Below are positions 1-6,441 of a stretch of DNA of 6,603 bases, piece after piece. The translations under genes and the position numbers were made by a program. The DNA comes from Acidobacteriaceae bacterium (GTDB taxonomy: Bacteria > Acidobacteriota > Terriglobia > Terriglobales > Acidobacteriaceae), in assembly GCA_030044455.1 (NCBI GenBank), contig JASHVU010000309.1:1-6603 (forward strand), given 5' to 3'. Position 1 is the first letter of the stretch. Each line of letters opens with the position of its first letter. The notes beneath the pieces are model-generated. The model was not told the DNA's origin, ran no database searches, and saw only the letters and a list, made by a program, of their open reading frames with translations.

Positions 1-44
1 ATTCTAAGTAGTTCAAATAAAACCTGATAAATTGCGGTTCGTCA

Positions 45-74
45 TTGACAAAGGTTCTGCTTTGAGATTTTAAT
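45..74 (+). promoter_or_regulatory. Putative sigma70-type promoter of the GH30 gene
   Basis: A perfect -35 hexamer TTGACA (45-50) is followed after 18 bp by TTTAAT (69-74), a 5/6 match to the -10 consensus. Transcription would begin near 81, leaving a leader of about 115 nt before the ATG at 197. The spacer carries a small inverted repeat, CAAAG (49-53) and CTTTG (60-64), that could bind a regulator. Seen in the sequence; promoter activity is inferred. Confidence 0.5.
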
Positions 75-104
75 GCTCTTCTGTATACGAAAATCTGGGC
101 GGAA

Positions 105-134
105 GTATTTTAGATAAACGTTTGTCTGAAATAC
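105..134. promoter_or_regulatory. 30-bp palindrome, candidate LacI-family operator
   Basis: The half-sites GTATTTTAGATAAAC (105-119) and GTTTGTCTGAAATAC (120-134) are inverted copies matching at 13 of 15 positions, with a central CG and the core AAAC|GTTT. LacI-family repressors bind even-spaced palindromes with a central CG, the hinge helix inserting at that step. The site lies about 25 bp downstream of the predicted transcription start and ahead of the GH30 start codon, a classical repression position. The nearby LacI-family gene (2751-3809) is the natural candidate regulator; that pairing is inference. Confidence 0.6.
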
Positions 135-196
135 GGATAACGGTTTCTTGTGAAGCAATTCAAGAGGTTTCTGGAATATCCATCGTGTGTGGAAAC

Positions 197-2614
197 ATGG
201 TTGTGGCGCGAAAACTCGCTCCTCCCCTCCTGATGGCTGGGTCGATTCTCATTGGGTGCGGCGGTGGTAACTCAGGAGGGACAAATCCTCCCCAATCCGC
301 AAGCATCCCCACCTTCAGCCCGTCACCCGGCACTTTTACCTCGGCACAGACCGTCACCTTGGCGGATGCGACGCCTGCTGCGTCTATTTACTACACCGTA
401 GATGGCAGCACACCCACCGCAGCATCGATCCTATACTCGTCTGCCTCGCCGATCTCGGTTTCAACCACAACCACCATTAAAGCCATCGCCGTGGCCTCCG
501 GATTCTCCGACAGCGCGGTAGCATCAGGCGCATTCACCATCAACCTTCCCACCGCGGCCTCTCCTACATTCAGCCCAGCGCCCGGCTCCTATAGCACAGC
601 GCAAAGCGTATCCCTTGCAGATACCACACCCGGCGCGTCCATTTACTACACCACGAACGGCACTACCCCGACCACTTCGTCCACGCTCTTTTCTGCTTCG
701 AGCCCAGTCGCCGTTGCCACCACGACTACGATTTCAGCCGTGGCAGTTGCATCCGGTTATACCCAAAGCGCCGTTGCCGCCGGAACCTATACATTCCCGG
801 CGTCCGGAGCGTCGATTTCAGTTGTCGAGAGCACCAACGACGAGTCCACGCTGATGGCAGCGCAGCCAAGCCTCAACTTCTCCACCAGCACCGGAGACGC
901 CGGAACCAACACTGTGGTGGTCGACGCAACGCAGCAGTATCAGACCATTGACGGATTCGGCGCTGCCTTTACTGACTCAGCCGCCTACCTGCTGAATGAA
1001 GTCGCGCAACCGAGCCAGCTCTCGACAGCCATGAGCAACCTGTTCACGCGTAATGGAACGGGCATCGGCCTGAGTTTCATGCGCAACCCAATGGGCGCCT
1101 CCGATATTGCCCGTACGGTGTATTCGTTCGACGATCAGCCGGTCGGCTCTACGGATCCAACGCTGGCCGGCTTTTCAATCCAGCACGATCAGGCCGACAT
1201 CATCCCCATCATTCTCCAGGCAAAAACACTCAATCCGCAGTTAAAGATTATGGCCAATCCGTGGAGTCCGCCCGGATGGATGAAAGACCCGACTTCAATG
1301 AGTCCGGTGTCGATGCTGGGCGGCACGCTGCTGATGACAAATGCAAATGAGACCGCCTTTGCCAATTATTTTGTGAAGTACATCCAGGCATACCAGGCCG
1401 CCGGAATCAAGATCGACTACATCTCGCTCGAAAACGAGCCGCTCAACATAACCACCGCATATCCCAGCATGGGCATGAGCGACACAAGCCAGCTTGCCCT
1501 GCTCGAGAGCTACGTTCTGCCGGCGCTCCAATCAAACAATCTCACCACAAAGGTTTTTGTCTACGACCACAACTGGGACACTCCCTCCTATCCTGAATAT
1601 GTTTTGGGCAATCTCACCAGTACGCAGCTTGCGCAGGTGGCCGGCACCGCATGGCACGGATATGCCGGCACACCAGGCGCGCAGCAGACCGTTCAAAACA
1701 TGTTTCCAAGTCTCGGCACGTGGATGACCGAGCACTCCGGCGGCACGTGGATCAGCGACCAATTCACTTCGGATTTTCTTGAGATCACCCAGGTATTGCG
1801 TAACTCAGCGAAAGCCTACGTCAAGTGGAGTCTTGCGCTCGACCAGAACCTCGGCCCGAACCTTACCCAGGATGCAGGCCTGGGCGGCTGCAACACCTGC
1901 ACGCCGATCGTAACGGTCAACAGCTCCACCGGCGCGATTACTTACGACATTGAGTACTACACGCTCGGACACTTCAGTAAGTATGTCCTTCCCGGCGCGG
2001 TGCGCATTTACTCCAGCAACACTCCGGCAATAGCAACCGCCGCGTTTCTCAACCCTGACGGCTCGACGGCGTTGATCGCATACAACAGCGCAACGCAAAG
2101 CCAGGTCTTCAACGTGCAATGGGGCAGCGGGCTCGGTTTCCAGTACACCCTTCCAGCGCTTTCTGCGGCGACCTTTACCTGGACCAACGCCCAGAGCGGC
2201 GCTCCAACTACCGCAGCAACAGCGCAGATCCAGGGGTCGAGTTACTCAAACGAAAGCGGCCTCGAGACGGAGGATACCGGCGACACTACTGGCGAGTACG
2301 ATCTTGGCTATCTCACTTCCGGCTCCTGGGTCGTTTACAACAACGTCGACTTTGGCAGCTCCGGCTCCATCAGCGTGGTCAATGTGCGCACGGCAAGCGC
2401 GGGCAACGGAGGTATGGCAACGTTCTACCTTGACAGCATGACGTCAACTCCAATCGCCACCGTATCGCTGCCGGTAACCGGCGGCTGGCAAACCTGGCAA
2501 ACAGTAAGTGGAACAGTAACTGGCGCTTCAGGCGTCCATAACCTGTATGTAGTATTCACCGGAGGCGGGGCGACCGACAGCATCTCGAACCTGAACTGGT
2601 TCCAATTCAACTAG
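197..2614 (+). CDS. Secreted lipoprotein GH30 glycoside hydrolase with two chitobiase-C-like repeats and a CBM6-like module
   Basis: Predicted extracytoplasmic glycosidase of 805 residues. Order: lipoprotein signal peptide with lipobox LIGC (Cys21); Gly/Ser-rich linker; two tandem repeats of about 80 residues (about 35-116 and 120-199), each with an F-S-P-x-P-G start and Y-Y-T-x-[DN]-G-[ST]-T-P, typical of chitobiase/beta-hexosaminidase C-terminal-like domains; GH30 catalytic domain (about 205-590); its beta-sandwich (about 593-663); and a CBM6-like carbohydrate-binding module (about 676-804). GH30 hallmarks are GFGAAFTD (G253), ANPWSPPGWMK, LENEP with acid/base Glu414, WHGY, and WMTEHSGG with nucleophile Glu512; the 98-residue gap between glutamates fits the family. 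It resembles glucosylceramidase-type GH30, whose bacterial members act on beta-glucosidic or beta-1,6-glucan bonds; the substrate cannot be fixed here. The ATG at 197 is chosen because it puts the signal peptide at the N-terminus. The in-frame TTG at 122 lies inside the palindrome and would add 25 residues before it. The ribosome-binding site is weak (GGAA just upstream). Confidence 0.9.
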   Translation: MVVARKLAPPLLMAGSILIGCGGGNSGGTNPPQSASIPTFSPSPGTFTSAQTVTLADATPAASIYYTVDGSTPTAASILYSSASPISVSTTTTIKAIAVASGFSDSAVASGAFTINLPTAASPTFSPAPGSYSTAQSVSLADTTPGASIYYTTNGTTPTTSSTLFSASSPVAVATTTTISAVAVASGYTQSAVAAGTYTFPASGASISVVESTNDESTLMAAQPSLNFSTSTGDAGTNTVVVDATQQYQTIDGFGAAFTDSAAYLLNEVAQPSQLSTAMSNLFTRNGTGIGLSFMRNPMGASDIARTVYSFDDQPVGSTDPTLAGFSIQHDQADIIPIILQAKTLNPQLKIMANPWSPPGWMKDPTSMSPVSMLGGTLLMTNANETAFANYFVKYIQAYQAAGIKIDYISLENEPLNITTAYPSMGMSDTSQLALLESYVLPALQSNNLTTKVFVYDHNWDTPSYPEYVLGNLTSTQLAQVAGTAWHGYAGTPGAQQTVQNMFPSLGTWMTEHSGGTWISDQFTSDFLEITQVLRNSAKAYVKWSLALDQNLGPNLTQDAGLGGCNTCTPIVTVNSSTGAITYDIEYYTLGHFSKYVLPGAVRIYSSNTPAIATAAFLNPDGSTALIAYNSATQSQVFNVQWGSGLGFQYTLPALSAATFTWTNAQSGAPTTAATAQIQGSSYSNESGLETEDTGDTTGEYDLGYLTSGSWVVYNNVDFGSSGSISVVNVRTASAGNGGMATFYLDSMTSTPIATVSLPVTGGWQTWQTVSGTVTGASGVHNLYVVFTGGGATDSISNLNWFQFN

Positions 2615-2624
2615 AGTTGTCGAG

Positions 2625-2651
2625 ATTGCAACGCCTTTCCGGCATCGCAAT
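2625..2651 (+). terminator. Weak stem-loop after the GH30 gene
   Basis: ATTGCAACGCC (2625-2635) and GGCATCGCAAT (2641-2651) can pair over 9 of 11 positions around a 5-nt loop, 10 nt after the GH30 stop codon. No U-tract follows, so it could be a weak or factor-dependent terminator, or an mRNA-stabilising hairpin. The function is inferred from position only. Confidence 0.25.
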
Positions 2652-2707
2652 TAGTAAATCGCCTTATTAAAGGGCTATTCGGATGCAATCGGTAACAAGC
2701 GTTGTAC

Positions 2708-2730
2708 AATCATCTGAAAATCAGGTGATT
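2708..2730 (+). repeat. Inverted repeat in the lacI-family gene leader
   Basis: AATCATCTGA (2708-2717) and TCAGGTGATT (2721-2730) pair over 10 bp (one U-G wobble in RNA) around an AAA loop. The repeat ends 20 bp before the regulator's ATG and overlaps a TACAAT -10-like hexamer (2705-2710), for which no good -35 is visible. It could be an autoregulatory operator or a leader hairpin. Its sequence does not match the AAAC|GTTT palindrome upstream of the GH30 gene, so the same protein need not bind both. Confidence 0.4.
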
Positions 2731-2750
2731 CAAAGGATTTCAGAGAATTC

Positions 2751-3809
2751 ATGAAAGATTCTGTGAGCGATAAGAGGGTAGAGGAGAGGCCCAAGTCGAG
2801 ACCACACCAGACTCCAAGTTTGAAACAACTGGCCGAGCATCTTGGGCTCAATCCGGCCACGGTTTCAGTGGTGCTCAACGAGGTGCCGGGCAGGTCGATC
2901 CCGCAGTCGACGCGAGATCGCATCAAAGCCGCCGCCAAGGCAATGAACTACCAGCCCAATCTGCTGGCACGCTCATTGCGTAGCAGGCGCACGCTCACCA
3001 TCGGAATCCTGGTACCAGAGCTGGGCGATGGCTACCACACGCAAGTGATGAGCGGTATCGGCGATCAGCTCATCAAAGCCGGATATTTCTACTTCACCGC
3101 GCACCACAGGCACAAGCCGAACCTCATCGAAGAATACACACGGATGTTGATTGGCCGCGGCGCGCAGGGCCTGATTGCGATCGACACACTGCTCGAGCAT
3201 CCGGTCAGCATTCCAGTGGTCGCGGTTGCAGGACACAAGCACATCGAAGGCGTGACCAACGTTGTGCTCGATCACTACCGTGCCGCCGAGCTCGCTCTCA
3301 ATCATCTTTATGGTCTGGGGCACCGGAAAATTGCATTCATGCATGGCCAGCCATTCAGTTCGGACTCCGATGAGCGCTGGAAAGGTCTCGTTGTTGTTGC
3401 CGAGCGGCTGGGCCTTGAGATCAAGCCTGAGTTGGTCGTGAAACTTGATCGCGATATGTCGTCGCCTGAGCTTGGCTATCCGGTGGTGCAGCAACTGCTG
3501 GCGGCCAGCCAGCCCTTTACCGCGATCGTGGCTTTTAACGATATCTCGGCTATCGGAGCCATCCGCGCCTTGAAGGATTGCAATCTTCGCGTGCCCGAGG
3601 ATGTTTCGGTGATAGGCTTCGACGATATCAAGGCTGCAGCATTTACGCTGCCGAGGCTTTCGACGATTAACCAGCCTCTCGAAGAGATTGGCCGTATCGC
3701 CACGCAGAGCCTATTGAACCGCATCCACAACACGGTTTCCCCGCGCGACGAAATCAAAGTGGACCCTGTGCTGATGGTCCGCGAATCGACAGGGCCTGTA
3801 GCGGGTTAA
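2751..3809 (+). CDS. LacI-family transcriptional regulator
   Basis: A 352-residue DNA-binding repressor of the LacI/GalR family, of usual length apart from a polar N-terminal extension of about 20 residues. The helix-turn-helix spans about residues 23-44 (SLKQLAEHLGLNPATVSVVL), followed by the R-x-R-I-K-A-A-A-K-A-M-N-Y-x-P-N segment and a hinge helix LLARSLRSRRT (about 71-80). The rest is a periplasmic-binding-protein-like sugar-sensing domain, with GLGHRKIAF in the middle, FNDISAIGA (Asn263-Asp264) and VIGFDDI (Asp291-Asp292) near the end, and the characteristic LSTINQPLEEIG. The ATG at 2751 has an AGAGA element about 5 nt upstream. The gene lies 136 bp downstream of the GH30 gene on the same strand, and a candidate operator stands before that gene, so local control of glycan use is the likely role. 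The effector sugar cannot be deduced. Confidence 0.92.
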   Translation: MKDSVSDKRVEERPKSRPHQTPSLKQLAEHLGLNPATVSVVLNEVPGRSIPQSTRDRIKAAAKAMNYQPNLLARSLRSRRTLTIGILVPELGDGYHTQVMSGIGDQLIKAGYFYFTAHHRHKPNLIEEYTRMLIGRGAQGLIAIDTLLEHPVSIPVVAVAGHKHIEGVTNVVLDHYRAAELALNHLYGLGHRKIAFMHGQPFSSDSDERWKGLVVVAERLGLEIKPELVVKLDRDMSSPELGYPVVQQLLAASQPFTAIVAFNDISAIGAIRALKDCNLRVPEDVSVIGFDDIKAAAFTLPRLSTINQPLEEIGRIATQSLLNRIHNTVSPRDEIKVDPVLMVRESTGPVAG

Positions 3810-3822
3810 AGAAATTGCGCTC

Positions 3823-3873
3823 CTAATCCGTTTCATCGAACCACGATGAAAGCGCAGGCGTGATTAGAATTTT
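3823..3873. terminator. Nested hairpin between convergent units, possible bidirectional terminator
   Basis: An inner perfect 8-bp stem TTTCATCG/CGATGAAA (3831-3838 and 3844-3851) with loop AACCA is flanked by outer arms CTAATC (3823-3828) and GATTAG (3862-3867). On the + strand the structure is followed by AATTTT (3868-3873). It begins 14 bp after the regulator's TAA and faces minus-strand genes, so it could stop transcription from both sides. The stem is only moderately GC-rich. Confidence 0.45.
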
Positions 3874-4011
3874 CCAATTCGGAAAGTGAGTTTAAGCCCG
3901 GACCCAGGTCTTATCCCGAGTCCAACGATTTCATCCGTTTTTGGAGACTTGCCGGAAACCCGAATCGTCCTCTCATTGTCACGGCTGAGCCTGTCAATTA
4001 GTTAGACGGCA
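3864..4011 (-). other. Stretch without a confirmed gene; short open frame of about 45 codons ending at 3864
   Basis: Reading on the minus strand, a frame lacking any good start opens after a TAA at about 4009 and ends with TAA at 3864-3866. It encodes a polar stretch ending in GLKLTFRIGKF. The alternating pattern and terminal Phe recall the end of a beta-barrel or beta-rich protein, and it could be the 3' remnant of a broken gene. Nothing upstream in the same frame supports an intact gene, so I do not call a CDS. Confidence 0.15.
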
Positions 4012-4290
4012 TCAGTCGTCGCGCATTCTCCGTAAAGGTGCAACCTGCTGTCGGTCCTTGGTTCGTTTGGCGGATTGAGGGTGATTGGTGTGCAAAGTGA
4101 GAACTGAGGCCAACGAGCCGCTCAATGGACCCACGAGATGCCGCCGGTTAAACCGCGACGAAATGGTGCGTTGATTTGGAGTGTCGTGAAGCAGCGGAGC
4201 CGGCAACCAAATGTGACTCACATTGATCGGTTTCAGCAGTTCGACTCTGGTTACCGCTTCAAAAGTCCGCCATTCGCCCGGGTCGGGCAA
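4012..4290 (-). pseudogene. Fragment resembling the N-terminal part of a transglutaminase-like protein
   Basis: A 92-codon frame opening at a TTG just after the stop of the AhpD-like gene. The first ~46 residues (PGEWRTFEAVTRVELLKP, then VSHIWLPAPL and DTPNQRT) resemble the mature N-terminus of bacterial exported transglutaminase-like proteins, where a W-R-x-F-E-x-x-T-R-V-E strand precedes a W-x-P-x-P motif. This is recognised from memory, not from a search. The export signal expected at the start is absent. After about residue 46 the sequence becomes basic and low in family character. The catalytic Cys-His-Asp region of several hundred residues is missing; the frame ends at 4012. Best read as a truncated, frameshifted remnant of a third gene in the minus-strand unit. 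It could also be a chance open frame. Confidence 0.4.
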
Positions 4291-4300
4291 GACTTCCCGG

Positions 4301-4882
4301 CTACTTCGTCACCGCGTTCATTTCAAGATAGCCTTGGGGTGGAATACCGAAAGCATCTGCAACACGATTGAAGAATGCGAACATCGCCGTGATATAGACA
4401 GCTTCAGCGATCTGCGGTTCAGTCCAGCCATGATCGCGCAGCAACTGCACATCTCCGGCGGTCGTTCGATACGCGGCCTCAGTCACCTTCGTCACGTAGT
4501 CCAGCAACGCGCGCTCTGCCGGGCTCAGTTCCGCTTCATCGAGCTTGCCATGGGCCAGCGCCTGTACCGTTTTTTCATCTGCTCCCTGAACACGCAGGAA
4601 GTATGCATGTGAGTCCAGTCAATAGGGGCAGCGATTAAGCCAAGAAACCCAGCTGGCAATGGCCTCTTTCTGACGCCGACTCAAGTGCCCCTCAGAAAAG
4701 TGCACCGTGTCACCAAACTTCATCACATCGCGAAGAAAGTCGGGCCGGTAACCGAAGCACTTCAGAATACCCGGCAGCTTCTGCCTGCCCGATTTCTGAC
4801 GCCACTCGTCATAGACCGCAGCCACGTCACCAGTCGCATCGGCATCTTCAATCAGCTCGATCTTGGTCTTTTCATTGTCCAC
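4301..4882 (-). CDS. AhpD-like / carboxymuconolactone-decarboxylase-fold selenoprotein candidate (in-frame TGA = Sec)
   Basis: A 193-residue protein when the TGA at 4619-4621 is read as selenocysteine. It starts at GTG 4882 with an AGGAG ribosome-binding site (4893-4889) six bases upstream; a TTG at 4951 gives a longer frame but lacks this support. The N-terminal half (TKIELIEDADATGDVAAVYD, then LPGILKCFGYRPDFLR) and the C-terminal half (AERALLDYVTKVTEAAYRTT, then FFNRVADAFGI) both match peroxidase-related enzymes of the AhpD/CMD superfamily, which form helical oligomers and reduce hydroperoxides or other substrates through a CXXC pair. The active site reads Glu73-x11-Cys85-Pro-Tyr-Sec88-x3-His92, the same spacing as mycobacterial AhpD Glu118, Cys130, Cys133 and His137. 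The TGA thus replaces the second redox Cys. No stop or frameshift occurs in the 105 codons after it, and it ends at TAG. It lies 13 bp downstream of the antiporter, probably in one operon. The alternative is a nonsense mutation of TGC/TGT. Confidence 0.82.
4582..4601 (-). promoter_or_regulatory. Candidate bacterial SECIS stem-loop
   Basis: In the mRNA, 18 nt after the UGA, CUUCCUG pairs with CAGGGAG (7 bp, one U-G) around the 6-nt loop CGUGUU. The apical loop thus starts 25 nt after the UGA and contains GU, agreeing with the known bacterial SECIS layout (short stem, G/GU in the loop, loop roughly 16-37 nt after UGA) recognised by SelB. It lies within coding sequence, as is normal in bacteria. 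Drawn by hand; stability was not computed. Confidence 0.55.
4619..4621 (-). other. In-frame TGA, predicted selenocysteine codon (residue 88)
   Basis: The codon follows Cys-Pro-Tyr and precedes Leu-Asp-Ser-His. Family members with cysteine carry C-x-x-C-x-x-x-H here, so TGA stands exactly at a redox Cys position. Recoding needs the SelA/B/C/D machinery, which is not in this window. Confidence 0.8.
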
Positions 4883-4895
4883 GGCGCACTCCTGA

Positions 4896-6143
4896 CTATC
4901 TCTGGATATACCATGAGGGCAATTTTCGCAAGCTATGATTCTCAACGCCAAGAAAGTTTAGGACGGGCGCTGCGCTCAATGTCGTTAAAAGTGCCATGAC
5001 CACCATCATTGAAAAGAGGGTGGGCGAAAATGCGCCTACGTTATAGGCGATGTTGAGCACGACCAGTTCAACCAGCCCGCGCGTGTTCAAGAGGGCGCCA
5101 AGCGCAGCTGCGTAACGCCATGGATGCCCGTTCCAGCGTGCGGCCAGCACGGCGCCTCCCATCTTGCCGAACACGGCGGCCAGCAACACGACGCCTGTCC
5201 ATTGCAACGCCGATTTGCCATACAGCAGGCCGAGTTGCGTTCGCATTCCGGTTAGAGCAAAGAAAAGAGGCAACAGAATCACCGACACCAGCGTATCCAG
5301 GCGCTCGCGCATTGTCTTCTGCCACTTTTCAACGCGCGGGAAGCTCACCCCGGCAAGGAACGCTCCAAAGAGAGGGTGGACACCTATCAATTCAGTGGCG
5401 GCTGCCGAGGTCAGCGACAAGATCAGGACAATGCTCAGCATTTCGAAGGAAAGTTCCGTGCTTTTCAGCCTGCGCGCCCAGCGTGCCGCCAGCGGTCTGA
5501 TCACGCCTAGCATCACGATCAAATAAGCCGCAAGGCCTGCCAGCCGTAATGGCAACGAGGACGGACCGCCCGGCGCACCTAATAATGCCAGCGCCAGGGA
5601 GAGAAAAAGCCAGGCAAACAAGTCGTCCACGGCGGCACAGAAAATCGCGGTTACGCCCAGTTCCGAGGCTTGGATCCCTCTCTCTTCGAGGATGCGAGCC
5701 AGTACGGGGAAGGCGGTTATGCTCATTGCGATGCCGAGGAACAATGTAAAAGGAATGATGCCGACAGCCTGCGAACCGAATCGGATCCTCAGCGAAGGCG
5801 CCAGCAGAACCCCCATCGCGAAGGGCAATAAAATGCTCATCCCGCTTGCCGGCAGCGCTGTCCTGCGCTGGCGGTAGAGCAACTCGTGATCCAATTCCAT
5901 GCCGATCAGGAACAGATACAGGACCAGTCCCACTGTGGAGAAAGTTTCGAAGGCGGCAAAGGACGTCTTTGGAAAAAGAGAATTGGAAACGTTTGGCGCA
6001 AATCGTCCAAAGACAGAGGGGCCGAGCAGGATTCCGCCCACGATCTCGCCCACCACGCGCGGCTGGCCCGCTTTGCGCGCCAGCCAGCCCCCGGCGAGGG
6101 TCGCCAACATGATGACGGACATCCCGATCAAAAGAAGTGTCAA
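4896..6143 (-). CDS. Cation:proton antiporter, CPA2 family (Kef/NapA-like membrane domain)
   Basis: A 415-residue inner-membrane protein, hydrophobic along nearly its whole length, with about 12-13 transmembrane helices. It exchanges Na+ or K+ for H+. Family hallmarks are GQPRVVGEIVGGILLGPSVF in the second helix, LFLIGMELD, the GIAMSITAFPVLARIL segment, and AAVDDLFAW with the Asp173-Asp174 pair in the ion-binding helix (the DD form typical of electrogenic CPA2 exchangers), then GVHPLFGAFLAGVSFPR and NTRGLVELVVLN. It lacks the C-terminal RCK/TrkA-N domain of full KefB/KefC (about 600 residues), so glutathione- or nucleotide-gated control through such a domain is not expected. The TTG start at 6143 gives an N-terminus of family-like length; an in-frame ATG at 6122 would shorten it by seven residues and is possible. 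It is followed after 13 bp by the AhpD-like selenoprotein gene, suggesting co-transcription and perhaps a shared stress response. Confidence 0.9.
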   Translation of the reverse strand: MTLLLIGMSVIMLATLAGGWLARKAGQPRVVGEIVGGILLGPSVFGRFAPNVSNSLFPKTSFAAFETFSTVGLVLYLFLIGMELDHELLYRQRRTALPASGMSILLPFAMGVLLAPSLRIRFGSQAVGIIPFTLFLGIAMSITAFPVLARILEERGIQASELGVTAIFCAAVDDLFAWLFLSLALALLGAPGGPSSLPLRLAGLAAYLIVMLGVIRPLAARWARRLKSTELSFEMLSIVLILSLTSAAATELIGVHPLFGAFLAGVSFPRVEKWQKTMRERLDTLVSVILLPLFFALTGMRTQLGLLYGKSALQWTGVVLLAAVFGKMGGAVLAARWNGHPWRYAAALGALLNTRGLVELVVLNIAYNVGAFSPTLFSMMVVMALLTTLSAAPVLNFLGVENHSLRKLPSWYIQR

Positions 6144-6441
6144 AGGTTCTCAAGCTCCAATGATTTGATACGCGATTGCCTCGTGGTCCGAATTATTGGT
6201 CATGGGGAAGGCTGAAAACCGGGATTCCGAGCGTCGTGATCGACATGTCAGTTACACCGACCGCCGCCACGTGATCGGCAAATGTATATAGCGACTTGCG
6301 TTTTACGATAAATTACGGCGTGCACGGCATAACGAATAGGCGCCACAGTCGACTTTGGTAACTGCCAGGTGTGTCCGTCTGCAAACGGGATGATTCCTCC
6401 ATCGGGCGCGAGGTTCATCAATTCGAAATGAAGTCTGTAGC
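6144..6441. other. Intergenic stretch upstream of the antiporter, no convincing gene
   Basis: About 300 bp with no recognisable protein or RNA gene. On the minus strand a TATACA hexamer (6288-6283) lies 18 bp after TTTATC (6312-6307), a weak promoter candidate that would leave a leader of roughly 130 nt before the antiporter. Direct copies of CGTGATCG (near 6235 and 6270) and the 8-bp palindrome CGTGCACG (near 6320) are present but too short to interpret. Confidence 0.3.

Noticed and set aside
2973..3494. 173-codon minus-strand frame inside the LacI-family gene
   Set aside because: Antisense shadow of a well-supported regulator, with His/Arg-rich composition and no motif.
3920..4007. Possible integron attC site: GTCCAAC (3920-3926, fits RYYYAAC) and GTTAGAC (4001-4007, fits GTTRRRY), 88 bp apart
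   Set aside because: The inner L boxes do not pair convincingly, the core motifs are short enough to occur by chance, and there is no integrase or cassette array nearby.
4276..4288. GCCCG-GGT-CGGGC hairpin just after the selenoprotein stop
   Set aside because: The stem is only 5 bp and no U-tract follows on the minus strand, so a terminator is not supported.
5984..5995. Another AAACGTTT core, resembling the GH30 palindrome, inside the antiporter gene
   Set aside because: The dyad does not extend beyond about the central 10 bp and it lies deep in coding sequence; probably coincidence.
5392..6153. 253-codon minus-strand frame overlapping the antiporter
   Set aside because: It is the shifted frame of a clear membrane protein; its Arg/Gly-rich translation has no family character.
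6248..6418. 56-codon minus-strand frame starting at ATG 6418
   Set aside because: It has no ribosome-binding site, no recognisable motif and an Arg/Gly/Cys-rich tail; likely a chance frame.
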